A stretch of DNA of 64,000 nt from JAJPJE01 sp963724985 (GTDB taxonomy: Bacteria > Acidobacteriota > Terriglobia > Terriglobales > Acidobacteriaceae). Shown here piece by piece: positions 8,642 to 17,574 of the stretch. Within the stretch, counting starts at the first letter, position 1. Each line of letters opens with the position of its first letter. Both the position numbers and the translations under genes were made by a program. The notes under the pieces were generated by a model. The model worked only from the letters and a program-made list of their open reading frames with translations, did not search any database and was not told the DNA's origin. The DNA lies in NCBI GenBank assembly GCA_963724985.1, contig CAVRWV010000033.1:248001-312000 (forward strand). The letters run 5' to 3'.

Positions 8642-9928
8642 TTATTGAATATTCAAGCGCATCTGCTGCTGAGGAGCAGGCTTGGCCACGTCGATGCGTA
8701 CCCGCAGGATCTTGCGGTCCGTAGAATCCAGGATCTCGAACTTCAGGCCGTCGTCGGTAATTACTTCCCCTGCCCGCGGGATGCGTCCCGCAATCTCGGT
8801 AACAAGCCCAGCGACGGTCGTAGCCTCGCGATCTTCAGGCCGAAATCCCAGTAGGTTGTCCAGGCGATCCACGTCCATATTGCCGGGGACGACCCAGGAT
8901 CCACTCGGTTCCTTCACCGGATCGGCTTTCGATTCGTGCTCATCGGGAATTTCGCCGACGATCTCTTCCACCATGTCTTCAATGGTAACGACGCCAGCGA
9001 CCGCGCCATACTCGTCGATAACAATCTCGAGACGAAGATTGTCGCGCTGCATCTCGCGGAGCAGATCGCTCACTCGCTTGCTTTCAGGAACAAAGCGCAC
9101 ATCGGTCTTCATGAGACTGCGCACCGTGCGGAAACGCGCGTCGGTGTCTGCCACCTGCAGTACATCGTGGGCGTGAACAATGCCGATGATGTGGTCGATG
9201 GATCCTTCATAGACAGGGATGCGCGAGTAGGGGCGGGTCCGCAGCATTTCGGTGAACTGCTCGATGTTGGTATCGGCAGAGACGGCAACAATTTCAGGAC
9301 GCGGCTTCATCACCTCGCGCACGGTCTTGTCGCCGAATTCGACCACTGATTGGATCAGGTCGCGATCACCTTCTTCGAGAATACCTTCTTCCTGTCCGGC
9401 CTCGATCAGGGCGTCAACCGCTTCCGACGGATGCTCCGGCTCCGGCTGTGAATGCTCACGAGTGAGCGACGCCACCGACTGGCAGAAGCCGATTGCCAGT
9501 GTCACCGGGAAGATCAGGTAGATGAGTCCACGAATAATGTACGTGAAATGCGAAACCCATTCGCCGCGCGTACGTGAAAACAGGATGTAAGGAATGACAC
9601 GATTGAAGACGATAACGAAAACGATGATCTCGGCTGCACCTTGAAGAATTTCTTCGGCACTCCAGGCATCTCTGCTGAAAATACCGTACGCAATCAGAAA
9701 GGCGATTGCTGCGGTTGTAAGTTGCTCCAGCACAGCCATCGAGAGAGCGGCGCGATCGCGACTGACGTGCAAACGCGGTTCTACCGTGTGCTCGAAGGCT
9801 TCGATATTCTCCTGAAACTCGCGCGAGAGGAACTTGCCCGCTTCGGTGTAGATCCTCTCAACATACGAGACGAGGGCCAGCACACCAAGCAAGATCAGCA
9901 AGGCGACGCTGAGGGCAGCATTCATCAA
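8642..9928 (-). CDS. CBS-domain hemolysin/CorC family membrane protein
   Basis: 428 residues. The N-terminal third has a signal-anchor-like segment and three more hydrophobic segments (about residues 68-160), a CNNM/DUF21-type membrane region. Two CBS domains follow (about 210-330; MKPRPEIVAVSADTNIEQF and VIDEYGAVAGVVTIEDMVEEIVGEI), then a CorC/HlyC C-terminal domain (about 340-420). Members act in Mg2+/Co2+ export or as modulators of it; the hemolysin name is historical. It overlaps ybeY by 4 nt, the classic phoH-ybeY-corC order, so it belongs to that transcript. Confidence 0.88.
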   Translation of the reverse strand: MMNAALSVALLILLGVLALVSYVERIYTEAGKFLSREFQENIEAFEHTVEPRLHVSRDRAALSMAVLEQLTTAAIAFLIAYGIFSRDAWSAEEILQGAAEIIVFVIVFNRVIPYILFSRTRGEWVSHFTYIIRGLIYLIFPVTLAIGFCQSVASLTREHSQPEPEHPSEAVDALIEAGQEEGILEEGDRDLIQSVVEFGDKTVREVMKPRPEIVAVSADTNIEQFTEMLRTRPYSRIPVYEGSIDHIIGIVHAHDVLQVADTDARFRTVRSLMKTDVRFVPESKRVSDLLREMQRDNLRLEIVIDEYGAVAGVVTIEDMVEEIVGEIPDEHESKADPVKEPSGSWVVPGNMDVDRLDNLLGFRPEDREATTVAGLVTEIAGRIPRAGEVITDDGLKFEILDSTDRKILRVRIDVAKPAPQQQMRLNIQ

Positions 9929-10470
9929 CGGATCGAGCCTTTCGGGCGCGGGGTCTTCCCCGGGGACCTTCCTGAAGAAATGGTACTGCGCCGGCGAGAT
10001 ACCTGCACAGCTTTGGCGCGAGAACTGCCATTGCGGTGCCCGCTCTCCGATCGGGCGATCAAACCGGCAGGCAAGCCTAATTTTCGACGCAAACGACTCT
10101 CAACGCGTGCCATTTCACCATCGTCGATTTCATGATCGTGGCCGGATAGATGAATCAGTCCATGCAAGATAAGGATCTTCAGCTCCTGCTGTAATTCCAG
10201 GTCGAAACGCTGCGCGCTTCGCGCGGCATATTCCACAGAAATCGCGATATCTCCGACAAAATCATCTCCCGCTTGCGGAATGGCGGGAAACGATAAGACG
10301 TCAGTTGCCTTGTCCTTCTTGCGAAACGTGCGATTCAGATCGCGGACTTCGCGGTCGTCAGTCAGCAAGATATTCACTGTGGCAAGCTTCAGCTCGCGAC
10401 GCGCGCGCGCCGCAAAACGCGCCAGCGATAGCTGGTTAATCTGCGGAGACGATTTGTGCGTAATGATCAA
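9925..10470 (-). CDS. ybeY: Endoribonuclease YbeY (16S rRNA maturation)
   Basis: 181 residues. The zinc-binding signature HGLIHLSGHDH is present with all three histidines (about residues 104-114), preceded by the family's ATDVLSFP. YbeY processes the 3' end of 16S rRNA and takes part in ribosome quality control. The C-terminal 35 residues after KLGLPAG are basic, low in complexity and beyond the usual family end. It sits between phoH and the CorC-like gene, the standard conserved neighbourhood. Confidence 0.92.
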   Translation of the reverse strand: MIITHKSSPQINQLSLARFAARARRELKLATVNILLTDDREVRDLNRTFRKKDKATDVLSFPAIPQAGDDFVGDIAISVEYAARSAQRFDLELQQELKILILHGLIHLSGHDHEIDDGEMARVESRLRRKLGLPAGLIARSESGHRNGSSRAKAVQVSRRRSTISSGRSPGKTPRPKGSIR

Positions 10471-10487
10471 TGATCAACGTTCAACGT

Positions 10488-10527
10488 TTGTAAAAGGAAA
10501 GGGAGGGCCAGCGTAGCAGCCCTCCCT
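10488..10527 (-). terminator. Hairpin downstream of phoH
   Basis: GGGAGGGC at 10501-10508 pairs with GCCCTCCC at 10519-10526 around a 10-nt loop. Read on the minus strand the stem is followed by CCTTTCCTTTTAC, a T-rich but interrupted tract. It lies between phoH and ybeY and may attenuate read-through rather than stop it, since these genes are usually cotranscribed. Confidence 0.55.
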
Positions 10528-10540
10528 GTTTCCGCGACGA

Positions 10541-11617
10541 TTAAATTTCTGCTGCCTGGTCGTATCCGTTGTCTGCCGGCAACACGTCGGCCGTTAAGCC
10601 GGGCGCTGTCGCATTGTTTCCGTTCGTAACTGGTTTCACGCCACCATTCAGTGCCAGCGAAAGCTGCGCGTCCGGACGGTTCTTATGGTCGTCGTAGGCG
10701 CGCACGATCCGCTGTACGAGATGGTGCCGAACCACATCGCTCTCGTCGAAGTGCACAAAGTTGATCCCGTTGACGTCCTTCAAAATCTCAAGCACTTCGA
10801 CCAGGCCGCTCTTCTTGTTCGACGGCAGGTCGATTTGCGTGATGTCACCGGTGATCACCGCTTTGGAGTTGAAGCCCATGCGCGTGAGGAACATCTTCAT
10901 CTGCTCGGACGTGGTGTTTTGCGCCTCGTCGAGAATGATGAAAGCGTCGTTCAGCGTGCGGCCGCGCATGAAGGCGATGGGCGCGATCTCGATGATGTTT
11001 TTCTCGAGAAAACGATCGACCTTCTCCGGCTCCAGCATGTCGTACAAAGCGTCATAAAGCGGGCGGAGGTAGGGATCGACCTTCTCCTGCAATGTGCCAG
11101 GAAGAAAACCGAGCCGCTCGCCAGCTTCGACTGCTGGACGCGCCAGCACGATGCGATTCACGCGCTTGCTTACCAGGGCAGAAATGGCCATGGCCACCGC
11201 CAGGTACGTTTTGCCTGTACCGGCTGGACCAATGCCAAACACCATGTCGTTCTTCTCGATCGACTCGAGATAACGGCGCTGGTTGATGCCCTTGGGCTGA
11301 ACCGTCCGTTTACCGAACGATCGCTGCTTGCCGGCCTCCGCCAGACCACGAAGCGTAACGCTCGCGTCCGACGCAAGTACGCGCAGCATCGACGACAGAT
11401 CGCCGTTCACGAAGCTGAAGCCGGAGCGTTGCAGGTGATCGTAGTCGGTGAACACCTGTTCGGCACGGCTGACATCGCGTGCGGCGCCTTCGATTTCGAC
11501 GGATTGGGCTTTCAGATCGATGGTTACGTTCAGGCCGTCTTCCAACAACCGCAGGTTTTCGTCGCGGGTGCCGAAGAGAGTCTCAATATTGGGCGTGATC
11601 TCGATATTCTTCTTCAT
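10541..11617 (-). CDS. PhoH-family ATPase (PhoH-like/YbeZ)
   Basis: 358 residues. The ATPase core has Walker A GPAGTGKTYLAVAMA (about residues 133-147) and Walker B AFIILDEAQNTT, with the motif ITGDITQIDLP that marks the PhoH family. About 110 residues before it form the KH-like N-terminal part typical of YbeZ. YbeZ interacts with YbeY in ribosome maturation. It is the first gene of the phoH-ybeY-corC group. The C-terminal 40 residues after AQLSLALNGG are low in complexity and probably disordered. Confidence 0.9.
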   Translation of the reverse strand: MKKNIEITPNIETLFGTRDENLRLLEDGLNVTIDLKAQSVEIEGAARDVSRAEQVFTDYDHLQRSGFSFVNGDLSSMLRVLASDASVTLRGLAEAGKQRSFGKRTVQPKGINQRRYLESIEKNDMVFGIGPAGTGKTYLAVAMAISALVSKRVNRIVLARPAVEAGERLGFLPGTLQEKVDPYLRPLYDALYDMLEPEKVDRFLEKNIIEIAPIAFMRGRTLNDAFIILDEAQNTTSEQMKMFLTRMGFNSKAVITGDITQIDLPSNKKSGLVEVLEILKDVNGINFVHFDESDVVRHHLVQRIVRAYDDHKNRPDAQLSLALNGGVKPVTNGNNATAPGLTADVLPADNGYDQAAEI

Positions 11618-12015
11618 CTAGAGAGTGGGTTCGCCTCCATTACGACCCATGGACTCGATACGAGAATGGCAACCGACCAGCGTTGCCGCCTCTGAGACAA
11701 GTTGATGTTTTTGATCGGAAGAACAACGGACTTCGTCAGGCTGGCTTGCGTTCGCCACTGACAGGAAGCAGCGACCATTGGGCGTAGAGTACGACGTAGT
11801 TTTCTGGGAGTCAACGTGGAAATCAGTCCCGTGACGCTCCTCAGTTGATTAGATGATGACTAGTCAAAAAGGGTGCCGCGCCCAGCCCGCAAGTTCGCAG
11901 AAAGATTGAAAATCAGTAAGTTAGCGGCAAAGAAGTTTGACCAAAGCTGCCAGGAACCGCTAAAATACCCTTTTGCTCAGGCACTATTTTTCACAGAAGG
12001 GTAACGTAGCAAGTT
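11618..12015. other. Intergenic region between divergent phoH and rpsT
   Basis: About 400 bp without a convincing gene. It holds the rpsT promoter at its right end and presumably the phoH promoter at its left. Short open frames on the minus strand have no family resemblance. Confidence 0.6.
11937..11966 (+). promoter_or_regulatory. Sigma-70 type promoter of rpsT
   Basis: TTGACC at 11937-11942 and TAAAAT at 11961-11966 are separated by 18 nt, ending 49 nt before the rpsT start. This is the best match to a housekeeping promoter near this gene. Confidence 0.6.
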
Positions 12016-12282
12016 ATGGCGAATCATTTTTCGGCCCTGAAGCGGGCCCGGCAGACGGAACGTAAAACGGTAGTTAACCGCAGCAACAAGACCCGTCTGC
12101 GTAGTGCAATCCGCAAGTTCCGCGAGGCGCTGGCCGCCGGCAACAAAGACAATGCTAACCAGTTGTTCCGCGAGACCGTATCCGCCCTCGACAAGTCCGT
12201 CCAGAAGGGCGTGCTCCACAAGAATACCGCGTCGCGGTATAAGTCCCGCCTGAGCGCGCGTCTGGAAGCAGTCGGCAAGTAA
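12016..12282 (+). CDS. rpsT: 30S ribosomal protein S20
   Basis: 88 residues, the normal length of S20. The sequence is lysine- and arginine-rich and shows the family's N-terminus (ANHFSALKRARQTE), the RSAIRKFREAL helix and the C-terminal LHKNTASRYKSRLSARL. S20 binds the 5' domain of 16S rRNA. It is monocistronic, with its own promoter and a strong terminator. Confidence 0.97.
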   Translation: MANHFSALKRARQTERKTVVNRSNKTRLRSAIRKFREALAAGNKDNANQLFRETVSALDKSVQKGVLHKNTASRYKSRLSARLEAVGK

Positions 12283-12307
12283 GAGCTCAGTTCAGAGAAG
12301 ATTGGAG

Positions 12308-12333
12308 CGGCAGGCGAAGAGCCTGCCGTTTTT
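12308..12333 (+). terminator. Rho-independent terminator of rpsT
   Basis: CGGCAGGC pairs with GCCTGCCG around a 5-nt loop, followed by five T residues, 25 nt after the rpsT stop. Confidence 0.85.
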
Positions 12334-12357
12334 GCGTTTGCGATCGGCCATTGCGAA

Positions 12358-12384
12358 ATGGAGCCCACTCACCCTCGAGTGGGC
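12358..12384 (+). repeat. REP palindrome, copy 1
   Basis: Copy of the dispersed palindrome that starts ATGGAGCCCACTC and ends GAGTGGGC. It differs at one base (A for G in the centre) from the copies flanking the REP-associated transposase at 31.2-31.8 kb. With the inverted copy at 13379 it brackets about 1 kb holding one gene. Confidence 0.85.
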
Positions 12385-12472
12385 AGGAGAATTTGTGCCT
12401 CAGGTTAATAGTTCGCGTTTAGTCCTCGAGAAGCATGAGAAACAGCAGCCAACGAATACCGTCTGAATATTT

Positions 12473-13183
12473 TCAGCGAGATGTGTACTTCGTCATCAGC
12501 CTGAATGCATACCAAGCCCCAGTGATCTTCTGGAATTGGTAGTCATCTCTTATCAAAGTCTCCCTTCGCTTCCGCTCCAAGCATACGATGTCGCCTGATG
12601 GAAGGTTGGTAATGGTAAACGCCTCTCGTGGCTGGGTCAGTTCGGCCGGACAGTACACATAGCCGACGTATGTAGCGAACGCGTCAACACCGCCGTATGT
12701 TGCGTAGCGGTTTGTGTGCGGGCCGAGACGTCGATCGAAACGGCGAGGAATATCCATTCGTGACGTAATCAGGAAATATCCTTCTCCGCTCCAGACCGCC
12801 TCTTTGATTCCCGTCTGTTTCATTAATGACAAGTACCGTTGCCACCGGACAGAGGGAACCGGAAATCCGGAGTCAGTGGGCGCGAAGGATCGTCCGTCGA
12901 CCAAGAAGATCCTGTTGGCAGTGACGTCGGCAAGCCAGGGATCGTCGCCCAGCAGTTGAAGCATTCTCTCCATCGTGTCCTGTTGGGCTGGGAATCCGGC
13001 GGTTAGGCTCTTGAGAGACGGTGGTATCGACAGCGCGACTATCATCAGGATTGCCACGATTGCCAGCGGGAAATACCGGCGGCATACTGCAGCAACCGTT
13101 CCGTACAGTATTGCGCTACTCGTAAATATGAGAACCAAACATAGGACTGGGTGCGACTGCATCAGGCGTGACAACGAAAACAA
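12473..13183 (-). CDS. Membrane protein of unknown function, bracketed by REP palindromes
   Basis: 236 residues, not recognised. Two membrane segments lie at about residues 12-32 and 36-54, followed by a soluble region of about 180 residues with FLVDGRSFAPTD, WSGEGYFLITSRMD and a C-terminal ITGAWYAFRLM. The layout, a short membrane stem plus an extracytoplasmic domain, resembles the C-terminal tail of membrane glycosyltransferases of the mannosyltransferase type, so an N-terminal truncation is possible. It has no operon partner. Inverted REP copies lie 89 nt beyond its stop and 196 nt before its start, which suggests the segment may have moved as a unit. Confidence 0.55.
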   Translation of the reverse strand: MFSLSRLMQSHPVLCLVLIFTSSAILYGTVAAVCRRYFPLAIVAILMIVALSIPPSLKSLTAGFPAQQDTMERMLQLLGDDPWLADVTANRIFLVDGRSFAPTDSGFPVPSVRWQRYLSLMKQTGIKEAVWSGEGYFLITSRMDIPRRFDRRLGPHTNRYATYGGVDAFATYVGYVYCPAELTQPREAFTITNLPSGDIVCLERKRRETLIRDDYQFQKITGAWYAFRLMTKYTSR

Positions 13184-13378
13184 ACTTCCCGGAAAGCATG
13201 CAAACCAGGCTGCGGGAGGAACGTAAAAATGGCTTCTAAGGAAGATGGACGGCGAAAGGAGATAGCAGACCGATGATCGTCCCGACGAAAACCCGTCTTC
13301 GTAAAGATACCGAACCGAAACATCCGCTCAGACCCATATCTCCGATGGACACCAACTTCTAATCGTTTGTTCCTTGCT

Positions 13379-13404
13379 GCCCACTCGGGGCGAGTGGGCT
13401 CCAT
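13379..13404 (-). repeat. REP palindrome, copy 2 (inverted)
   Basis: Inverted relative to copy 1: reads GCCCACTC on the plus strand, a shortened centre, then GAGTGGGCTCCAT. One base shorter in the loop than the copies at 31.2-31.8 kb. Confidence 0.85.
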
Positions 13405-13419
13405 AATCGGTAAGATCAG

Positions 13420-13998
13420 CTACTGTGCCGCACCCGCATCCTTCCCTGCCAGTCCCAACTCCGCTGCTATCATCTTCATCGCCTCGATGCAGAACGTGAT
13501 GTGCTCGTCGAGATCGACGCCCAAGTCGGCGGCGCCGTTGATGATGTCGTCGCGGTTGACCGTCCGCGCGAATGCCTTGTCCTTCATGCGCTTCCGGATG
13601 CTTCTGGCATCCACTTCCGCCAGCGACTTATTAGGCTTCACCAGGGCGGCGGCCGTAATCAGCCCCGATAATTCGTCGCACGCATAAAGCGCTTTCTCCA
13701 TCGGCGTCTCGCGCTTCACGCCGCTGTAGTCGGCGTGCGACAGGATGGCGCGACGGATGTCTTCCGGATAGCCGCGCTCCTTCAGGATCTCGCTGCCCTT
13801 GAAGGGATGGTCCTCGGCCGAGGGATAGCGCTCGTAGTCGAAGTCGTGCAAAAGGCCGGTGAGAGCCCATTTCTCTTCGTCTCCGCCGAGTTTGCGGGCG
13901 TACGCGCGCATGCACGCTTCGACGGCCATAGCATGCCGGCGCAAACTTTCCGAGGGGGTGAATTCAACTAGCAATTTCCAAGCATCTTGTATCGTCAT
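13420..13998 (-). CDS. HD-domain metal-dependent phosphohydrolase
   Basis: 192 residues. The HD motif is LLHDFDYER (about residues 49-57) with an upstream histidine in LRRHAMAVE and a downstream LSHADYS, forming the metal site of HDIG-type hydrolases. Small stand-alone members act on nucleotides or other phosphoesters; the substrate cannot be told from the sequence. C-terminal residues are helical. It has no evident operon partner. Confidence 0.8.
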   Translation of the reverse strand: MTIQDAWKLLVEFTPSESLRRHAMAVEACMRAYARKLGGDEEKWALTGLLHDFDYERYPSAEDHPFKGSEILKERGYPEDIRRAILSHADYSGVKRETPMEKALYACDELSGLITAAALVKPNKSLAEVDARSIRKRMKDKAFARTVNRDDIINGAADLGVDLDEHITFCIEAMKMIAAELGLAGKDAGAAQ

Positions 13999-14340
13999 GG
14001 TTTCAAATTGCTCGGGACAAGCATCACTGATTTTGTGTTAATCCTGTGCTACTTCGGCTTCGTGTTCCAGGAACGGGCACACGATGGAAGCACCTCTCAT
14101 CACCATTTTTGTCCGCCACTCGCCGGGATGTAAATACGCGGGGGGACGTTGATGAGGCTCTGGGTTGAACGTAGTTCGCCCACCGGCTAGGGCGCCTCAG
14201 GCTGTTCGAAAGATTCTAGTGCGCTGAAAGCGCCTCTGCGCACGAAGCGCGGAGTCGAAGTCCTATCACGGCAGTTCGAATATGCCCCGACCCGACCAAC
14301 ATCGTTTCCTGAACCGATGCCCTCAAAACTCGACCAGAAT
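13999..14340. other. Intergenic region between two minus-strand genes
   Basis: About 340 bp between the HD hydrolase start and the gamma-glutamyltransferase stop. No gene, hairpin with T-tract or repeat stands out. It must hold the promoter of the HD hydrolase. Confidence 0.5.
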
Positions 14341-16023
14341 CTATTCCATCTCGCCGGCGGCCGGACCCACGGCTGTAGCCTCTTTGGTCTTCGGGTCAAT
14401 GCCGATCAGCGCCACCCCGCCTACTCCTTCGCGGCTGAGGGTAACCACGTGGCCGCGAGCTCTCAGGTCGGTCTGCACTTTCTCGGGCAGGGTGTTGGGC
14501 ACAGACAGGCTGCCTAGCTCGGCGCGATCCTGGCTGAAGGAACTGATGAAATGCGTGGTGGAGAATCGCGGGGCGCTAAACGCCTCCTCGGGACTCATGC
14601 CGAATTCCACGTAGTTGAGGATGACCTGGATGGCTGCCTGATCTTGCTGGTCGCCGCCCGCTACCGAGATCGCCATCACGGGTTGGTCGTCATGGAAGAG
14701 CAGCGTGGGGCTCAATGTGATTCGTGGCCGTTTGCCAGCCTGGATCACGTTGGGAGTTCCCGCAAATGTGTTCAGGCTGCTGAGGCGGCTTCCGTGAATA
14801 ATGCCCGTGTGTCCCGCCACACCGGCTTTGCTCGAGAGGCCGCTGGGAGTCGCCGCGATGACGTTCCCAAACTTGTCGGTCACACACATCACGGTGGTTC
14901 CACCATGCCAGGGTCCGGTGATCGTGGGCGGTTTCGTCGGTTTCATATTGTAAGGGTCGCCCGGCCGAAGCTCGAGAGATGCCCTTTTCGGATCGATTAG
15001 CTCGCGCCGCATCTCGGTGTACTGATCGGAAAGCAACTGTTGCATCGGCACCTTCGCAAAGTTCGGATCGCCGTAATACTCATCGCGATCGGCCAGCGCC
15101 AGTTTTTCCGCTTCAATCACCGTGTGGATGTAGTCCGCCGAATTGAAACCCATCTTCTTCAGGTCGAAGCCTTCCAGCAGTCGCAGAGTCTGGGAGAGAT
15201 ACGGTCCCTGCGTTAGCGGACCAGCCTTGTATACCGTGTAGCCGCGGTAGGTGGTTCGGAGTGGATCGACGACTGGAGTCTTGTGCGCGGCCAAATCCGC
15301 CTTGCGCAGGAAACCGCCCTTTTCGATATACCAGGCTTCCAACGCATCGGCGATGTCGCCGCGATAAAAGCGGTCTGAGACCGCTTGAAGTTTCTGCTGC
15401 CGCGTACCTTTCGCGGCTCTTTCAGACTCCACCAACTTGCGATAGGTCACGGCCAGATCAGCCTGCCAGTGCACGCCCGTTTCGATCTTCTCCCCGCTGC
15501 CGGTATCGATATACCAAGTGGGACCGCCGGCATCCAGAATGGCCAGCGTCGGCTGCGCAACCTCCTCGAAGCTTTTCGTCCCGTAAAGCTTCAGCAGGGT
15601 GACGATCGCATCGATGGTGCCAGGCACGGCAGCTGCCTTCACGTCGCCGTCCGGGATTCCGTGTTCCATGTACCAGGCGATCGCTTTGGGGTCGCGAGGG
15701 GCCTCGCCTTGTCCCTCCAGCAGCTTCACGCTCTTCTGATCCGCGCTGTAAACCAGAATGGGGATCTCTCCTCCCACGCAGAAAGCACCTACAGAGGTGA
15801 CGGACAGTGCCAGCAGAGTGGCGGCGCCAGCGTCGGCTGCATTTCCACCTTGTTGCAGGATCTTAATTCCGGCGGCTGTAGCGGCAGGTTTGCCGGAAAC
15901 AACCACGCCATGGCTGCCGACAGCGACACTCGCATGTCTCGGGTGGAACTGCGCTTTGGTGGCTTGGGGCCATACGCAGGGGCCGAGTGAAAGGACGGCT
16001 AGGATCAAACTTATCTTGCGCAT
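14341..16023 (-). CDS. Gamma-glutamyltransferase family protein, exported
   Basis: 560 residues with a Sec signal peptide ending near residue 24 (QATKAQ). N-terminal nucleophile hydrolase of the gamma-glutamyltranspeptidase family, which cleaves gamma-glutamyl bonds (glutathione, gamma-glutamyl peptides) in the periplasm after self-processing. The family's N-terminal GGNAADAGAATLLALSV is clear. The expected processing site TTH reads GGTTVMCVTD (about residue 390), keeping the nucleophile Thr but not the His. The oxyanion SPGG region reads VAGGDQQDQ, as in GGT-2/CapD-like branches. I infer an active but divergent member. It is the last gene of the minus-strand catabolic group. Confidence 0.85.
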   Translation of the reverse strand: MRKISLILAVLSLGPCVWPQATKAQFHPRHASVAVGSHGVVVSGKPAATAAGIKILQQGGNAADAGAATLLALSVTSVGAFCVGGEIPILVYSADQKSVKLLEGQGEAPRDPKAIAWYMEHGIPDGDVKAAAVPGTIDAIVTLLKLYGTKSFEEVAQPTLAILDAGGPTWYIDTGSGEKIETGVHWQADLAVTYRKLVESERAAKGTRQQKLQAVSDRFYRGDIADALEAWYIEKGGFLRKADLAAHKTPVVDPLRTTYRGYTVYKAGPLTQGPYLSQTLRLLEGFDLKKMGFNSADYIHTVIEAEKLALADRDEYYGDPNFAKVPMQQLLSDQYTEMRRELIDPKRASLELRPGDPYNMKPTKPPTITGPWHGGTTVMCVTDKFGNVIAATPSGLSSKAGVAGHTGIIHGSRLSSLNTFAGTPNVIQAGKRPRITLSPTLLFHDDQPVMAISVAGGDQQDQAAIQVILNYVEFGMSPEEAFSAPRFSTTHFISSFSQDRAELGSLSVPNTLPEKVQTDLRARGHVVTLSREGVGGVALIGIDPKTKEATAVGPAAGEME

Positions 16024-16065
16024 AAGGCGGCAACTCCGATCGTTTCGTTTGAACTTCGTTCTCTC

Positions 16066-17561
16066 TTACGATCTCAACTCGCGAACCGCGTCGCCTGCGC
16101 CACTGAGATTCGTCAGTTTCATTTCAGAGTATTTACGGGAGAGAATGACTCCGGGCGCTCCGGCATGAAAGGCTGCAGCGACGGCGTCTTGTCACGCTTT
16201 GCGGACTGCGCCTGCTGTGGTTGATTTCGGTCGGAATGTCAATATCAATGCCTGCCCAGATTTGGGTTTTTGTTCCCGCAACTCCCTCTAGCGCACGTCT
16301 CGTCTCGCGATAGACATAGTCGGCGGAAAGGCCGGTGTAGGGAATCTCATCGTAGCTTCGCTCTTTGAAGTTCATGACTTCGTAGGTGAACTCCGTCAGT
16401 TGTTGCTTGGTGAGGTCACCGTAAAGAGTAGAACCGATATTGTCGGCGTAGAGCGCCATGCGTTCGCCGCCGCAGTTGCTGTACATTACGACTTTGATGA
16501 AATCGGAATACTTGGACAGTTCGTTCCAGTCCTGCTCGGCTCGGTAGATCGGATTGAACGAAGTGTTGTGCCAGATGTGCCAACCCACGGGAATCGCCGG
16601 CCTGGCGGTTTTTACAGTTTTGTAGATCGCAGCGTAATTCTCGCGAAGGCTGGTGGTGAAGAGCATTTCCCACGCAAGCAGTTCCGGGTACCGCAAGAGG
16701 ATCCGCCAGAACTGGACATAGTAGCCATCCGACGGCCGCTTGCCGCTCCGCGATGCGCGCACGAATTTTTCCAACTCGAGGAATCCGGCCTTGGCGCGCT
16801 CGGGATTGATGCCCTGTTCTTTCGCTTTGGCCTGACAAAACTGGCAGAAGCAGGTCACGTTTCCCGGATCGATCGGCGGTGTGTCGTGTGTGGCTCCGAG
16901 ACTGTCAGAGAGTGCGCCCTTGGCGTTCCGATCCCCACATGATCCCGTCAACCTCGTAGGAGCGGGCAAAATCTTCCACGAGGCCGGTGAAGAAGTTCCG
17001 ATAGTTGGGATTGTTCACACAGAGGGTCTCCATGTTCCGCCCGTACAGATCTTTTTCCTGTGCCTTCTCGATGTTGGGAAGGTCGGTGCGGAATACATCC
17101 TCCATCCATGCGATCACTTTCATGCCTCGTCTTTTGGCAGCAGGCAGTACTTCCGCGAGGATATCGAGATTGCCGTGATCAGGCGCATGTTCCGGTCGAA
17201 TCACCGTGTCCTTGTAATACTGTGGATGTGGGGTGGCGTAGTTGCCGCCATGGAAACTATTGACGTCATATTCCTGCTTGCCGTGGTCGGGCAGAGGATA
17301 TCCGGGAATCTGTCTACCCGCGATTCCCCGGCCGTAGGTGAACACTGCAAGGAATAGCGTGTTTACGCCCGCATGTTCCTGGAGGATATCCAGCACTCTT
17401 TCGGTGCCCTCATCCACAAAGGAAACCGCTCCGATTTGAATGCCGACCATCTTGAAGGAGGAAACCAGGGGAGCTTGTCCCCAGGCTGGTACAGCCAGAG
17501 CAGCGCCGGCGCCGGCTGTGATCTTCACAAACTCGCGGCGACTCAAGTCCCACTTAAGCAT
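16066..17561 (-). CDS. Tat-exported TIM-barrel, glycosidase-like protein with two apparent frameshifts
   Basis: Restored length 497 residues. Starts at ATG 17561 behind an AGGAG, giving a twin-arginine signal SRREFVK and AAALAVPAWGQA. The body resembles the putative glycoside hydrolases with a CxxC pair (CFCQFCQAKAKEQG) after a TIM-barrel core (GMKVIAWMEDVF, VDGIMWGSERQG). A +1 C in the run at 16917-16919 breaks the frame after SERQG. A second shift at 16187-16196 hides the end, which in the right frame reads DAVAAAFHAGAPGVILSRKY and SGAGDAVREL, the family's usual C-terminus, stopping at 16066. Substrate unknown. It follows the beta-helix gene by 13 nt and precedes the gamma-glutamyltransferase. 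Confidence 0.65.
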
Positions 17562-17574
17562 CCCTTTCTCCTGA

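Noticed and set aside
10685..11695. 336-codon open frame antisense to phoH
   Set aside because: PhoH's Walker motifs on the other strand fix the coding strand; the antisense product resembles nothing known.
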